Shown here one piece after another: positions 37,346 through 49,941 of a stretch of DNA of 64,000 bases. Positions within the stretch are counted from its first letter, which is position 1, and each line of letters opens with the position of its first letter. The DNA is from Mangrovibacter yixingensis (GTDB taxonomy: Bacteria > Pseudomonadota > Gammaproteobacteria > Enterobacterales > Enterobacteriaceae), in the NCBI RefSeq assembly GCF_020523985.1, contig NZ_JAIVKM010000002.1, positions 620,001-684,000 on the forward strand. The letters are read 5' to 3'. The position numbers and the translations under genes were made by a program. Under the pieces are notes generated by a model. That model was not told where the DNA came from. It searched no databases and saw only the letters and a list, made by a program, of their open reading frames with translations.

Positions 37346-38791
37346 TCAGGCTGTTCCGCCAACCGTTAAGTTATCCACTTTAAGCGTTGGTTGCCCTACA
37401 CCAACGGGGACACTTTGCCCCTCTTTACCGCAGACGCCGACACCGTTATCTAAACGCAGATCATTACCAACCATTGAAATCTGTTGCATCGTTTCGATAC
37501 CAGAACCGATAAGCGTTGCCCCTTTCACCGGCTTGGTCACTTTCCCTTTTTCAATTAAATAGGCTTCTGATGTGGAGAAAACGAATTTTCCGGATGTAAT
37601 ATCAACCTGACCGCCGCCAAAATTTGGGGCATACAAGCCATACTCAACGGATGCAATAATGTCTTCTGGTGTAGATTTACCCGCCAACATATAGGTGTTT
37701 GTCATACGTGGCATGGGCAAGTGGGCATAAGATTCGCGGCGGCCATTACCTGTTGGTGGCAAATTCATCAGGCGGGCGTTCATTTTATCCTGCATAAATC
37801 CTTTGAGTACGCCGTTTTCAATCAGCACGTTGTACTGGCCTGGAACACCTTCATCATCAATCGCAACCGAACCGCGGCGATTTGCCAAAGTGCCATCGTC
37901 AACAACAGTGCAAAGCTCAGATGCCACCAGCTTACCCATCTGCCCACTAAATACAGAGGTTCCACGGCGGTTAAAATCACCTTCCAGCCCATGGCCTACT
38001 GCTTCATGCAACAGTACACCTGGCCACCCAGCGCCTAATACAACCGGCAGCGTACCTGCAGGGGCAGCAACAGCAGATAAATTGATCAGCGCCATACGCA
38101 CGGCTTCGCGTGCCCATGCATCAGCCCTGGCAGCACCATCTTCTTCTTCAAGGAACCAGGCATAATCAAACCGCCCGCCACCGCCACTTGAGCCGCGCTC
38201 GCGTTTGCCATCCTCTTCAACCTGCACACTTACCGATAAACGTACCAGCGGACGAACATCGGCTGCCAGGGTGCCATCAGTAGCTGCAACCAGTATTAAC
38301 TCGTACACACCCGTCAGGCTGGCATTCACTTCTTTCACGCGGGCATCAGCAGAACGCGCCACGTTATCTACACGGCGTAAAATATCCAGTTTCTCTTCGC
38401 GGCTCATACCTTGAAGTGGGTCGAGCTGCATATAACGTGCGGGGGTTTCTATGGCACTAAACGCTTTGGTTTGCCCTTCTCCTTGCTCTTGAACAATACT
38501 ACGTGCGGCTTGCGCACTCTGTTGCAATGCTTCCAGGCTAATCTGGTCTGCATAAGCAAACCCGGTTTTTTCACCGCTTATTGCACGAATACCGACACCC
38601 TGGTCAATATTCCATGAACCATCTTTAATAATACGGTCTTCCAACACCCAGGATTCATGATAGCTGGACTGGAAGTAGAGATCGCCATAATCGAGGCGAC
38701 GCTGTGATAATTGACCCAGGATAGAAAACAAGTCTTGATGACTTAATCCATTCGCGGACAATAACTGCTCGGTTACCAGATTCAGACTCAT
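37346..38791 (-). CDS. tldD: Metalloprotease subunit TldD
   Basis: Partner of TldE (PmbA) in a zinc metalloprotease that cleaves unfolded peptides and matures microcin B17 and the CcdA antitoxin. The zinc motif HEAVGH places His262, Glu263 and His267 in the active site. The C-terminal half has the conserved [20 protein letters not shown] and [12 protein letters not shown] blocks. The start at 38791 gives 481 residues, as in E. coli; an ATG three codons upstream (38800) is also possible. It lies 87 bp after yhdP. Confidence 0.96.
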   Translation of the reverse strand: MSLNLVTEQLLSANGLSHQDLFSILGQLSQRRLDYGDLYFQSSYHESWVLEDRIIKDGSWNIDQGVGIRAISGEKTGFAYADQISLEALQQSAQAARSIVQEQGEGQTKAFSAIETPARYMQLDPLQGMSREEKLDILRRVDNVARSADARVKEVNASLTGVYELILVAATDGTLAADVRPLVRLSVSVQVEEDGKRERGSSGGGGRFDYAWFLEEEDGAARADAWAREAVRMALINLSAVAAPAGTLPVVLGAGWPGVLLHEAVGHGLEGDFNRRGTSVFSGQMGKLVASELCTVVDDGTLANRRGSVAIDDEGVPGQYNVLIENGVLKGFMQDKMNARLMNLPPTGNGRRESYAHLPMPRMTNTYMLAGKSTPEDIIASVEYGLYAPNFGGGQVDITSGKFVFSTSEAYLIEKGKVTKPVKGATLIGSGIETMQQISMVGNDLRLDNGVGVCGKEGQSVPVGVGQPTLKVDNLTVGGTA

Positions 38792-38878
38792 CGTGCTCAT
38801 TACTCTTATGCTGACCACCTAACTGGTGGTGAAATGTTTTATCTATTGAGCTTGCGGTAATTCATCGCTAACGTCAAA

Positions 38879-41800
38879 TCATTGCGTGGCTGTTTTACGA
38901 GGTTGCCGCAATACTTCGTTGATGCGTGGCTTATCTATCGGGCCAGTAATTTGGTAGCGTAGTAATGCAATTTTGCTCCACAATGGCCCCAGAACTTTGC
39001 TGGCAGCGAATACTGCCGCACCAACAATTGGGTTTACCGCAAAAGCCGTTGCCACACCCACTGTCGCGGAAATTTCAGGTGCAACAGCCGCTTCAATGTT
39101 CAGCTGCCGGTTGACCAAATCTATTGTGCCTTTCATTGCGATATCGGCTTCCAGCCCATCCACCAATGTATCATCGGTGTGTAACATGCCGTCTTTAATC
39201 CAGGCAGTGCTGCGAATGGAGTCAAAATAAAAACCACTGCCGAAAGTATCACTGAAATCAAAGCGCAACTTACGCAATAAGGCATCAAAACTAACCAGGC
39301 GCAGTAACTGGCCGGCATGGCCGGTTTCCAGTTCCGATATTTTGCCTTTACCCAACTGGGTTTTGATCACCCCATTCAGTGAAGCCACATCAGGGCGCCA
39401 GGGGAGATCTCGCCAGTGCAGGTCATAATCACTATGAAAAGAAGCCCCCTGCAACGGTGTACCGACACCAAAAAAGCCTGTCGCTTTATCGAGCGATTTA
39501 CCACTCAATACGCCTTTAAGGGATGTTCTTTCACCACCCGGTTGGTTAACCCACTCACCACTCGCCGTCAACCGGGCAAAGCCAGTATCGATAAGGCCCT
39601 GAGTTAAAGTAAGCGTGTTACCCTTAATCGCCAAGTCTGCGTTAATACGGCCATATTTCTGCCCCATCAACCAACACTCTGCACAGCGAATATTCAAATC
39701 TGGCCACTGACTAAAATCAACAGCACTATCTGGAACCGACGACGCACTTTCTACTTTCTTATCAGCAGTTAACTCAGATAAAGCCGGGTTATAGTAAAGG
39801 TAGCTCAACGATACATCCCATGGCGTATTTTCACGGCGGGTTAACTTGCCATTGATCTCACGTCCATTCACTTCTACAACCGTGCTGTCAGCAACTTTGT
39901 GCGTGACCAAACTGAGGTTGTTCCAAGTTTGTCCGGCAAACTGGAGTGAGGGTGTTCGTAATGTTAACGCTTCGGGGAAACTAGCACTGTGGCTCACTGT
40001 CTCGGCAGTACCCGCTTGCAAAACGGACAACCACTGAGCACCATCCAATGGTGGAAGGTTAAGTTCAACCACTGGCTCTTGAGGTAATGGAGGAATACTG
40101 TGCGAATCAGAAACCCAGATAGCCCGGTCCAGTGTTAGTTTTTTATTGAGTAACCAGTGGCTATTAAAATGTGTGGTTTGCCCAAGACTTCCTGTCAGTG
40201 AAAAGCCGCGCATATCACCTTTGGTGTTGATGACCAGCGGCAGAGATTGCCCGGCTGGTTTGGAAGCTGGCGCAGGTAAGTGACTACTTACATTCTTCAG
40301 ATCGCCGGTAAGTCCAACCTGCCAGGTTGTATCGCCATGATACGGCAGCGTCACACCAACACTCCCTTTCCAGCCGAAAGCACCTTTCAGATTCTGGCTG
40401 AGCGCCGCAGGCAATACACCTGTACTGGCCGCCTGCCAGTTACCATTCAGGTTAATATTGACTTGATACGCTTTTTCCTGCTCTTCTGTCGTGAAATCGA
40501 CCATGAGAGGCTGATTGAACCAGGTCGCCTGCAGTGGCCCACTCTTTAAATTACCGTTATTAAAGCTAAATTCGCCATTCAAGTGGTGCAATGTCGTGTT
40601 GAGGGGAACCACAGACAACGTGTTATTGCTCAGAGAGACATTCCCTTGTGCTGTCGTCATTTCACCATCCAGAGGGATAGCTAAATGTAAGCGAGCACTT
40701 ACATCCCCCTTTAGTTTTAGTTCATCCAGTGTTGTACCAAGGGTTTGTGCTAAAGGTGTTTGTTTAAAATAGGGCCCAACAGCCTCACCAGGCCCTTTGA
40801 TATCGGCATCAATAAACAGTTTTTCTTTGGCATAATCAGGAATGACAGCATCCAGATTACTGGCGGTAACACCACCCAGAGCCACTTTTGGTGACTTCAT
40901 CCACAAACCATCATTGCGGAAATCAAGGTCAATATCGAGGTGTTGCAATGCGGGCCAGTCAGGCTGGAAAGCAAAGGTCGCGTCTTTAAGCGGAACAAAG
41001 ACCTGGAACTGGCCTTCATTATGCTGGTAGGGGAAGAAATGTGGGTTTCCTGAGTAAACCAAGGTCGCATTTTGCGCTTTACCGGCTTTAATCGCACCAC
41101 TGAGATAATCCACCAGTGGTTTACCCATCAGGTTTTCTGGGAAATAGCGCCACGCCTGCCCCCCATCAGTTGCCGTGATCCCGGCAAGTATTTTAAGCCA
41201 GGGTTGGTCGCCTTCCGGGTGTTGAAAACTAAAATCGCCATGTGCCTGTACGCCATTAGCCTGCACATTGATATTACTACCATCAATACGCAAGCCTTGA
41301 GCATCATCCTGCCAGCGCACAGTGGCATTACCTTGCGCTATTTCTAATGGGGCACGAAACACATGCTCATAGGGCATACTGGCATCGTGAATATTCATAT
41401 TCAGACGACCATTGCGCAGACTTCCCATAATATTGCCGGAAACATGTTGTGCGCCGGGCAGTAATTTCCACTGATTCCATGAAAGATCATGCCATTGAGC
41501 CTGCATACGCAGTGTTTCTGGGTGCTGTAAAGGAATATCCAAAGCCAATGAGTCTATATTTCCTGCCGGGTGCAGGGTTCGCCAGACATCGACAAATTTT
41601 GGGGCGAATGTTTCAGCTAATGGGAGTAAAGGTGCCAGGTAATCTGGAGTTAACTGATTTGCCCGAATTCTAACTTCTCCCCCAGATAATGTGGGCTCTG
41701 CCAGTTTTTTTGTTGCATCCGGAAGCCAGGCAAGCACCATATTTCCCTGCGACCAGGACTGATCATCCAGTTTCAGCCCTGATAATGGAAATTGCACCTG

Positions 41801-42685
41801 CCAGCCATTACCCAGCTTGCTAACATGAGTAAGTAGGTTCTGTACAGAAAGCTGATGTTGGAATTTTGCGCCAGACCACTCAGCGCCACCTTTTTGTAGC
41901 CAGATATCCGCACTCTCAAGGCCACCATCTTTAATATTCACCCAAGTGGCCATGCTGAAACGCGCACGGTTCAGTTTGATATTGTCCTGCATCCATTCAC
42001 TGAACCAGGGTTTAACATCCACATCATCGGCCTGCATCCAAATTTGCCCGGAGTTCAGCGTACCGTTTTGATCACGTAAATCCATCCGCACATTAACCAG
42101 CCCATGCTGCCCGTTAAAGCTGGACAGACTTATCTCCCCTTCAGCACGATGGCGCTTATTACCATTCAGCCAAGTTAAATGTGGAATATGTAAGTTCGCC
42201 CTCTGGCCTGATAACGTTAAGAAGCTAATGTTGCTGTCGCGTAAATCGAAGTGGTCAAACTGCCGTAAAAACAGGTCATTGAGTTTACTGGCCTCAAAAT
42301 CGGTCGTTTCACCATTATGAGAAATGGCAGTATTGGTCACTGCATTAAGTTGATAAAAGGTAAGATCACGGAATTGCCAGCGAGAGTGCAACAGGCTTTG
42401 CCAGATATCCAGCGCCAGAGTTACCCTCTTTATTGTGAGTGTACCTCTGTCTTTAAGAAGGACATTCACATCCCGAATATCCAGAGTAGGTCCAAACGAC
42501 TGCCAGGAGGCGTGTACTTCACTAACCTCAACAGGTATACCTGTAAGCTGCTCTACTTTCGCCAGAACAGGTTCTCGCCAACTATTCAGATGCGGTAAGG
42601 CAAGGCGCAACCCACTGACCAGTAGCGCAATAGCGACAACCAATGCAGCAAAGATGAGCAGCAAAATGCCCGGCAGTCGCTTCAC
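38879..42685 (-). CDS. yhdP: YhdP, AsmA-like inter-membrane phospholipid transport protein
   Basis: A 1268-residue bitopic protein with an N-terminal transmembrane helix (ILLLIFAALVVAIALLVSGL) and a very long periplasmic region of repeating beta-strands (DUF3971 and AsmA-like C-terminal domains). In E. coli, YhdP, TamB and YdbH are AsmA-like bridges that carry phospholipid to the outer membrane. The C-terminal segment (VGVATAFAVNPIVGAAVFAA) is hydrophobic, as in the family. It lies 29 bp after rng and is probably co-transcribed with it. Confidence 0.96.
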   Translation of the reverse strand: MKRLPGILLLIFAALVVAIALLVSGLRLALPHLNSWREPVLAKVEQLTGIPVEVSEVHASWQSFGPTLDIRDVNVLLKDRGTLTIKRVTLALDIWQSLLHSRWQFRDLTFYQLNAVTNTAISHNGETTDFEASKLNDLFLRQFDHFDLRDSNISFLTLSGQRANLHIPHLTWLNGNKRHRAEGEISLSSFNGQHGLVNVRMDLRDQNGTLNSGQIWMQADDVDVKPWFSEWMQDNIKLNRARFSMATWVNIKDGGLESADIWLQKGGAEWSGAKFQHQLSVQNLLTHVSKLGNGWQVQFPLSGLKLDDQSWSQGNMVLAWLPDATKKLAEPTLSGGEVRIRANQLTPDYLAPLLPLAETFAPKFVDVWRTLHPAGNIDSLALDIPLQHPETLRMQAQWHDLSWNQWKLLPGAQHVSGNIMGSLRNGRLNMNIHDASMPYEHVFRAPLEIAQGNATVRWQDDAQGLRIDGSNINVQANGVQAHGDFSFQHPEGDQPWLKILAGITATDGGQAWRYFPENLMGKPLVDYLSGAIKAGKAQNATLVYSGNPHFFPYQHNEGQFQVFVPLKDATFAFQPDWPALQHLDIDLDFRNDGLWMKSPKVALGGVTASNLDAVIPDYAKEKLFIDADIKGPGEAVGPYFKQTPLAQTLGTTLDELKLKGDVSARLHLAIPLDGEMTTAQGNVSLSNNTLSVVPLNTTLHHLNGEFSFNNGNLKSGPLQATWFNQPLMVDFTTEEQEKAYQVNINLNGNWQAASTGVLPAALSQNLKGAFGWKGSVGVTLPYHGDTTWQVGLTGDLKNVSSHLPAPASKPAGQSLPLVINTKGDMRGFSLTGSLGQTTHFNSHWLLNKKLTLDRAIWVSDSHSIPPLPQEPVVELNLPPLDGAQWLSVLQAGTAETVSHSASFPEALTLRTPSLQFAGQTWNNLSLVTHKVADSTVVEVNGREINGKLTRRENTPWDVSLSYLYYNPALSELTADKKVESASSVPDSAVDFSQWPDLNIRCAECWLMGQKYGRINADLAIKGNTLTLTQGLIDTGFARLTASGEWVNQPGGERTSLKGVLSGKSLDKATGFFGVGTPLQGASFHSDYDLHWRDLPWRPDVASLNGVIKTQLGKGKISELETGHAGQLLRLVSFDALLRKLRFDFSDTFGSGFYFDSIRSTAWIKDGMLHTDDTLVDGLEADIAMKGTIDLVNRQLNIEAAVAPEISATVGVATAFAVNPIVGAAVFAASKVLGPLWSKIALLRYQITGPIDKPRINEVLRQPRKTATQ

Positions 42686-42714
42686 ATTTCTCTCCTTGTC
42701 TGCTGGCGGCAGTG

Positions 42715-44184
42715 CTACATCATGACCACATCAAACTGCTCCTGATTATAGAGCGGCTCTATCTGAACTTTAACTTGTTTACCTACGAAAATTTCTACTT
42801 CAGCCAGCGCATGAGATTCTTCGCTTTTCAATGCTTCAGCAACTGCCTGAGAAGCATAAACCAGGAAACGATCAGAATCATAAGCATGATGAACACGCAC
42901 AATTTCACGCATGATTTCGTAGCAGACGGTTTCGACTGTTTTTACAGTTCCACGCCCATGGCACGTTGGGCACTCACTGCACAGAACATGTTCCACGCTT
43001 TCACGTGTACGTTTACGGGTCATTTCCACCAACCCAAGGGCGGAAAAACCATTAACACTGGTTTTTACACGATCTTTGCTCAGTGCCTGTTCCAGGGAGT
43101 GTAATACCCGACGGCGATGATCATCGTTACTCATATCAATGAAATCGATGATAATAATCCCGCCCAGGTTACGCAGGCGTAACTGCCGGGCGACAGCCTG
43201 AGTCGCTTCAATGTTGGTGTTAAAAATGGTGTCATCAAGATTCCGATGCCCAACAAAAGCACCCGTATTGATATCAATGGTGGTCATTGCTTCTGTCTGG
43301 TCGATTATTAAATACCCACCAGATTTTAGTTCGACCTTGCGTTCAAGAGCCCGCTGGATTTCATTTTCGACATCGTAGAGATCGAAGATAGGTTGACGAC
43401 CACTGTAATGCTCCAGTTTGGTTGTCATATCCGGGATATATTCAGCAGTAAACTCCAGCAGCATTTCATATGTGAGCCGGGAATCAACACGGATTCTATC
43501 CAATGAGGCATCGGCAAAATCACGTAGTACACGCTGAGCCAGTGCTAACTCACCATAAAGTTGGCACCGGGTCTGATGGCGTTTACGACGCTCAATCACC
43601 TTGCGCCAGACGCGCTTAAGATACGCAGCATCGGAGGCCAGGTCTTTCTCACACACACCTTCCGCTGCTGTACGAATGATAAAGCCGCCCATTTCATCGC
43701 AATAAACACTCACGACGTGTTTGAGACGCTCGCGCTCTTCCTCACTTTCAATTCGTTGAGACACACCAACATGGGATGCGCCTGGCATAAAAACCAAATA
43801 GCGAGAAGGGAGTGTAATATCAGTCGTCAAACGGGCACCTTTGGTGCCGAGAGGGTCTTTCACCACTTGAACAACTAAATCTTGCCCCTGGCGAACCAGC
43901 TCAGAAATATCCCGAACTGTGAAGTTTTTCTGTTCTTCACCTGCAACACATTCAGTGTGCGGCATGATATCGGAGGCATGTAAGAATGCTGCTTTATCAA
44001 GGCCAATATCTACAAATGCCGCCTGCATGCCCGGAAGTACGCGACTCACGCGACCTTTGTAGATATTGCCTACAATTCCCCGTCGAGCTTCACGTTCGAT
44101 GTGGATCTCTTGCAGAATTCCACCATCAATGTAAGCCACTCGAGTTTCAGAAGGGGTAATATTGACTAATAACTCAGCCGTCAT
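42715..44184 (-). CDS. rng: Ribonuclease G
   Basis: A 489-residue endoribonuclease of the RNase E/G family that matures the 16S rRNA 5' end and degrades some mRNAs. An S1 domain near the N-terminus ([20 protein letters not shown]) precedes the catalytic DNase-I-like domain ([22 protein letters not shown]) and the zinc-link CPTC. It lacks the long C-terminal scaffold of RNase E. The ATG at 44184 gives the family N-terminus MTAELLVN and overlaps maf by 11 bases. Confidence 0.98.
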   Translation of the reverse strand: MTAELLVNITPSETRVAYIDGGILQEIHIEREARRGIVGNIYKGRVSRVLPGMQAAFVDIGLDKAAFLHASDIMPHTECVAGEEQKNFTVRDISELVRQGQDLVVQVVKDPLGTKGARLTTDITLPSRYLVFMPGASHVGVSQRIESEEERERLKHVVSVYCDEMGGFIIRTAAEGVCEKDLASDAAYLKRVWRKVIERRKRHQTRCQLYGELALAQRVLRDFADASLDRIRVDSRLTYEMLLEFTAEYIPDMTTKLEHYSGRQPIFDLYDVENEIQRALERKVELKSGGYLIIDQTEAMTTIDINTGAFVGHRNLDDTIFNTNIEATQAVARQLRLRNLGGIIIIDFIDMSNDDHRRRVLHSLEQALSKDRVKTSVNGFSALGLVEMTRKRTRESVEHVLCSECPTCHGRGTVKTVETVCYEIMREIVRVHHAYDSDRFLVYASQAVAEALKSEESHALAEVEIFVGKQVKVQIEPLYNQEQFDVVMM

Positions 44185-44767
44185 GATTGCTTTTTCCTTC
44201 GCGTAACGCACTAAACGTTGCTATTAATGCATCAGTTTCAACCAGAGGCAGGCCAACAACGGCGTGATAACTACCATTAATTTTCCTCACAAAACGCCCT
44301 CCTATCCCCTGAATTCCATACGCTCCGGCTTTATCCATCGGTTCTCCTGATGCAACATACTCCGCAATATCACGCTCTGATAACGGGCGAAATGTCACTT
44401 CAGTCACCACCAGGCAATCAAGCAAATGGATGCTATCGGCAATAGCAACCGCAGTCATAACCTGATGCGTTTTTCCGGAGAGTAACTGTAACATAGCACA
44501 GGCATGAGCTTGATCCTGCGGTTTTTCAAGAACTTCTCCATTTAATACCACAATGGTATCGGCTCCTAAAACCGGCAAATCCTGCCCAGCCATAGCAACC
44601 CCAGCATTAGCTTTATCCCTGGCGAGGCGGGAGACGTACTGCTGTGCAGTTTCCCCTTGTTGGCGGACTTCATCAACACCCGTAACAATACGTTCAAATG
44701 AGACGCCAAGCTGAGTCAGCAATTCCTGCCGACGAGGTGAACCTGAAGCGAGATACAATGTAGTCAT
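44174..44767 (-). CDS. yhdE: dTTP/UTP pyrophosphatase YhdE (Maf family)
   Basis: A 197-residue Maf-fold nucleotide pyrophosphatase that hydrolyses dTTP, UTP and some modified pyrimidine nucleotides, probably as house-cleaning. The Maf signature [10 protein letters not shown] is at the N-terminus, and [10 protein letters not shown] and the metal-binding PVLGADTIV follow. Two adjacent ATGs are possible; the second (44767) is better spaced from AGG and matches family length. It lies between mreD (9 bp) and rng (overlap). Confidence 0.95.
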   Translation of the reverse strand: MTTLYLASGSPRRQELLTQLGVSFERIVTGVDEVRQQGETAQQYVSRLARDKANAGVAMAGQDLPVLGADTIVVLNGEVLEKPQDQAHACAMLQLLSGKTHQVMTAVAIADSIHLLDCLVVTEVTFRPLSERDIAEYVASGEPMDKAGAYGIQGIGGRFVRKINGSYHAVVGLPLVETDALIATFSALREGKSNHDG

Positions 44768-44776
44768 CATTACCTG

Positions 44777-45265
44777 CTACTGCACGGCAAATTGCTGGCG
44801 CACTTTGCGCATAAGTAAAAAGATCCAAGGCCAAAGCACGCCGTTGACAACACTGCTCCAGTAAATCTCTGGATGGAATGTTACGTCAATCACCAAAAAC
44901 TCAGCCCAGAAAACAAGTAACTCAGCAGCCAGAGAGAGCACGACAATCACTAATGCCTGTTGCCATAAAGCCAGGTTGCGTAATAGTTGAAACTTTAAAG
45001 CAACCAGGTAAGCAATAATGCTAAGTGATAGTGCTCTGATACCCAAAGTTGAGCCACTGATCAGATCAAGTATGGCTCCCATTATAAATCCGGTGCCAAC
45101 ATTTACCCTGTGCGGCAATGCCAGTATCCAGTAAATCAGGATCAGCAATACCCAATCAGGACGGAAAACAATGATTTGTTCCGGCCATGGCATAACCTGC
45201 AGTATCAACGCAATGATAAAAGATAAAACAATTACCCAGCGCCCCTGACTACGATAGCTCGCCAC
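44777..45265 (-). CDS. mreD: Rod shape-determining protein MreD
   Basis: A 162-residue inner-membrane protein with five to six transmembrane helices, part of the elongasome with MreB, MreC, RodA and PBP2. The blocks [25 protein letters not shown] and [16 protein letters not shown] match E. coli MreD. Its start overlaps the mreC stop by one base. Confidence 0.96.
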   Translation of the reverse strand: MASYRSQGRWVIVLSFIIALILQVMPWPEQIIVFRPDWVLLILIYWILALPHRVNVGTGFIMGAILDLISGSTLGIRALSLSIIAYLVALKFQLLRNLALWQQALVIVVLSLAAELLVFWAEFLVIDVTFHPEIYWSSVVNGVLWPWIFLLMRKVRQQFAVQ

Positions 45266-46287
45266 TACTGACCTCCCTGCAAGGATGGTGTTCTGTTTTG
45301 AGGCTCGGTGGAAACTGGCGGCTGCGACAGGCCAGTTGCCGGTGCGGGCATTGGCGCGGGTGGGCCCATTTGACCAGGAGCGGGCAACACTTGCGGCATC
45401 ATTTGCATCAGACGTTCATTAGCGACACGGTGGACTTCGTCCGGTGTCATTGGATGTAACCCTTGACGATCTGCTCCCCACAGCAATAACAAATAGCGTA
45501 ATCGCTGTAAGCCTGCAGTAGGGCGAGCCTGGATAACTGTATAAGCACGTTGTGTATCCAGTTTGACAGAAGAAACGACAGCCACTGGGTAACCTTCTGG
45601 GAAGCGCCCACCCAGGCCCGATGTTACTAACACATCCCCTACCCGGATATCCGTATTGGCCGGTAAATGTTCAAGCTGGAGATCATCTGAGCAACCGTTA
45701 CCTGCGGCAATAACACGGATGTCATTACGCAATACCTGAATAGGTAAAGCGTGTGTAGCATCGCAAATTAACAACACCCGACTGGTAAATTTAGCGACAG
45801 CAACAACCTGCCCGACAACACCTTTGTCACTGATAACTGGCTGGCCTTCATAAACACCATTCACGCTGCCTTTATCAATAACGACCTGGTCACTGTAAGG
45901 ATCAGTCCCCGCCGAAATCACCTGAGTCACCATTTTTTGCTCATCCTGACGCAATGGAGAGCCCAGTAATTCACGTAAACGTGCATTTTCTTGGCGGTAC
46001 TGGCCAAGAAGAAGCAAATCACTGTTCTTTAACAATAACTCACGACGAAGAGCACGATTTTCCAGCTCAAGCTGATCTCGCGACGCCAGGGTCTGTGACA
46101 CACTGTCCAGCAATGCACGTGGACCATTGGAGATAAAATAGAAAGGGCTGACAGCCGTATCCATATAGGCCCGGATCTGACTAAACATACCCAGGCGGCT
46201 GTCCGCAACAATGACGCCCAGCGCCACCGCTACGGCCAGAAAAAGGCGAATCTGTAGCGAAGGGCCACGGCTAAAAATAGGCTTCAT
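45265..46287 (-). CDS. mreC: Rod shape-determining protein MreC
   Basis: A 340-residue bitopic elongasome protein. One transmembrane helix (about 10-30) is followed by a dimerising coiled coil (about 65-110) and a beta-sandwich periplasmic domain that binds and activates PBP2. The C-terminus is a proline- and glutamine-rich low-complexity tail, somewhat shorter overall than E. coli MreC (367), a region known to vary. It follows mreB by 63 bp. Confidence 0.96.
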   Translation of the reverse strand: MKPIFSRGPSLQIRLFLAVAVALGVIVADSRLGMFSQIRAYMDTAVSPFYFISNGPRALLDSVSQTLASRDQLELENRALRRELLLKNSDLLLLGQYRQENARLRELLGSPLRQDEQKMVTQVISAGTDPYSDQVVIDKGSVNGVYEGQPVISDKGVVGQVVAVAKFTSRVLLICDATHALPIQVLRNDIRVIAAGNGCSDDLQLEHLPANTDIRVGDVLVTSGLGGRFPEGYPVAVVSSVKLDTQRAYTVIQARPTAGLQRLRYLLLLWGADRQGLHPMTPDEVHRVANERLMQMMPQVLPAPGQMGPPAPMPAPATGLSQPPVSTEPQNRTPSLQGGQ

Positions 46288-46350
46288 AGGCTATGCGTAT
46301 TCCTGGGCTGGCAACAAGGGCAATCTGGCGATTGCCCCTTTCAGCATTAA

Positions 46351-47696
<1,346 letters not shown>

Positions 47697-49637
47697 TTAA
47701 ACCGAGTATCTTTGCAAATATTTTTTTACGTTAGTATCCAGTGCCTGTGTTGCCGCGATAAAATCACCTTGCGCACCACTGACACCACGATCTATTAACG
47801 TTTGCCATTCACCACGAGCCCTAACGCCAGTGGCAAAGACGCGTGTCTGCATGCCGGTACACGCCTCAACAAGGCTCCGTATCAGCAACTGGTTTTCTGT
47901 GCGTTTTTCAATGTTACGCACAAGGCCGGGATGAAGTTTGATCAGCTCAACATTCAGTTCCTTTATATAGGAAGTGCTGACCAAGGTCAGACCAGCCTGG
48001 TTAACAGCAACTCTACTACCCAATGCCTTGATTAACCGAATAACAGATTGCAGACGACCGATATGTTGACACACATCAGCCTCTGGGAGTTCCAAAATAA
48101 TTCGTCGCCTTAACGATTTCTCACATTGCATGAGGGTGTCACGCAACCAACGCTGAAAGGGAGGACGCAGCAGAGAATCCACTGTAATTGAGAATGCGAA
48201 GGTTTCTTCAGGCCAGAACTGGAGTAACTGAATGCCTCTGCTAATCATTTGCCTGTCCCAGGAATCAGCAAGGCCAAACTGTTGCACTACTGGCATATAC
48301 TCAGCCGCCAGAACCTCCTGCTGGCCGTCAAATATCCGACACAATAGCTCCCGGTGGTGCACCACTCCATCTCGCATAACGGCTGGCTTTTGGTAAATTC
48401 GCGGGCCACCTCGTTGTAAAACACCTTCCAGCAAGGTACGCCAACGCACATTACCTCGTACTTTTTCTGGCGTTGTTTCATCCCATGTTGACCAGCCATT
48501 ACCACCGTGAAGCATCGCTTCCCGGGTAGCCACCTCAACCTGTTCCATCACCTGCTCAGTTGTTTGCCCACTACGCCATGCCGTTACACCAATATGTAAC
48601 ATGTCGTTCCTGTCCAGCATGGGCGTTGGCGGAAGTGCATCGACAGCATTGAGTAGCTGGCTGGCAATACTTCCGGCTTCTTTTAATGAGCGGTGTGGCA
48701 GTAGTACGGCAAAATCACTGTGGTAGTAACGCGCCAACAATGCCCCTGGGTAACGCATTATAAATGTTGAAAGCATGTTCACCAGGCTGTAGAGATAATC
48801 ATCGACAACATTTCGGCCCCAGGTTTCATGTAACATGTCAAAGTCAGGCAGCCGAATCATCATGACGACACCGTGACTCTGTACGTTATCCTGCCCTTCG
48901 AGCAAGGTTGCCAGCTGGTTATCAAAAAACAGACGATTATTCAGGCCTGTTCTGGAGTCCTGGGCTGCATAAGCACGAATCAGGTTCTCCACCCGGCCTT
49001 TTTGCTCACCAGCATTGTGAATATCTGCCAGAAGGACATCCAGCGCACTACTTAGATTATGGGGCCATTCATCCATCGTTCCGCGAATCCCGGCCCGACG
49101 CTCACCTTTAAGAATACGAATAGCCCGGGCCTCCAGATGCTCCAGCCCCTGGAACTGCCTTTTGGTCCACCAAACAGCAAGCAACACCATTATTACGATA
49201 AATAAAACGGCAAGAGATAATGGCGTGGTTGCCAATATAGAATGAAAGTAATTGGCCATCGGATCCATCCAGACCAGTGTCAGTGTCATACCCGGATGTT
49301 TGACCAGGGGAACATTCAGTGATTTGTACTGCTGTGCAAGACCCGCAGGATTATATCCTTCAGGCTGGTCATGCAGAAAAATAGGCACGCCGTCCTGACG
49401 GATAACCATCCGTACCACATCGACCGGCGTCATTATTTCATCGAAAAAACGAGACTGGGTTTCCGGTGGGTACTCGAGCAGACGATTATCAACAATCGTG
49501 GCGATCGCCCGCACCCGCTGATCCAGCTTCACCTGAACCGCGGTATAAAAACTCCATGAACACCCGATCAGGACAGCCAGCATAGCCAGCCCTGACAGTA
49601 ACGTCACAATGGCAGAAAATTTTGTTGTCAGTCGCAT
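47697..49637 (-). CDS. csrD: CsrD, regulator of CsrB/CsrC sRNA decay
   Basis: A 646-residue membrane protein, equal in length to E. coli CsrD. Two transmembrane helices flank a periplasmic region, followed by a HAMP-like segment and degenerate GGDEF and EAL domains. At the GGDEF position the sequence reads HSDFA and at the EAL position ELLCR, so neither cyclase nor diesterase activity is expected. In E. coli, CsrD directs RNase E to the sRNAs CsrB/C and interacts with EIIA-Glc. The start MRLTTKFS at 49637 is the conserved one. It is divergent from msrP. Confidence 0.96.
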   Translation of the reverse strand: MRLTTKFSAIVTLLSGLAMLAVLIGCSWSFYTAVQVKLDQRVRAIATIVDNRLLEYPPETQSRFFDEIMTPVDVVRMVIRQDGVPIFLHDQPEGYNPAGLAQQYKSLNVPLVKHPGMTLTLVWMDPMANYFHSILATTPLSLAVLFIVIMVLLAVWWTKRQFQGLEHLEARAIRILKGERRAGIRGTMDEWPHNLSSALDVLLADIHNAGEQKGRVENLIRAYAAQDSRTGLNNRLFFDNQLATLLEGQDNVQSHGVVMMIRLPDFDMLHETWGRNVVDDYLYSLVNMLSTFIMRYPGALLARYYHSDFAVLLPHRSLKEAGSIASQLLNAVDALPPTPMLDRNDMLHIGVTAWRSGQTTEQVMEQVEVATREAMLHGGNGWSTWDETTPEKVRGNVRWRTLLEGVLQRGGPRIYQKPAVMRDGVVHHRELLCRIFDGQQEVLAAEYMPVVQQFGLADSWDRQMISRGIQLLQFWPEETFAFSITVDSLLRPPFQRWLRDTLMQCEKSLRRRIILELPEADVCQHIGRLQSVIRLIKALGSRVAVNQAGLTLVSTSYIKELNVELIKLHPGLVRNIEKRTENQLLIRSLVEACTGMQTRVFATGVRARGEWQTLIDRGVSGAQGDFIAATQALDTNVKKYLQRYSV

Positions 49638-49941
49638 CCTTGTGTGAACTCCGTCGGGCACCTCGTTAATTGGATAATATGCAGACTCGTTCGAAATGAG
49701 CAGAGCCAGCCATGAAAAACAGATGCACGTAAAACACACTGCATACTAGCAAATATAACTGCGCTCTCCAGGGTTTTTCTCAGCACACCTCTGCAAGCAG
49801 CACAGACAAGTCTGCCCTCTTAAAATTTGCTCTGGTCACATAAGTCTTAACAGAAAGTTGAATATTTGAAACTGGCTTCATCTGATTCTGCCCGCCATGC
49901 TTAAGAACGACACATCTGCATGGCAACAAAGGCAATCAATA
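49638..49941. other. Divergent csrD-msrP intergenic region
   Basis: These 304 bp hold both start regions. I see no gene, terminator or confidently placed operator. Confidence 0.5.
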
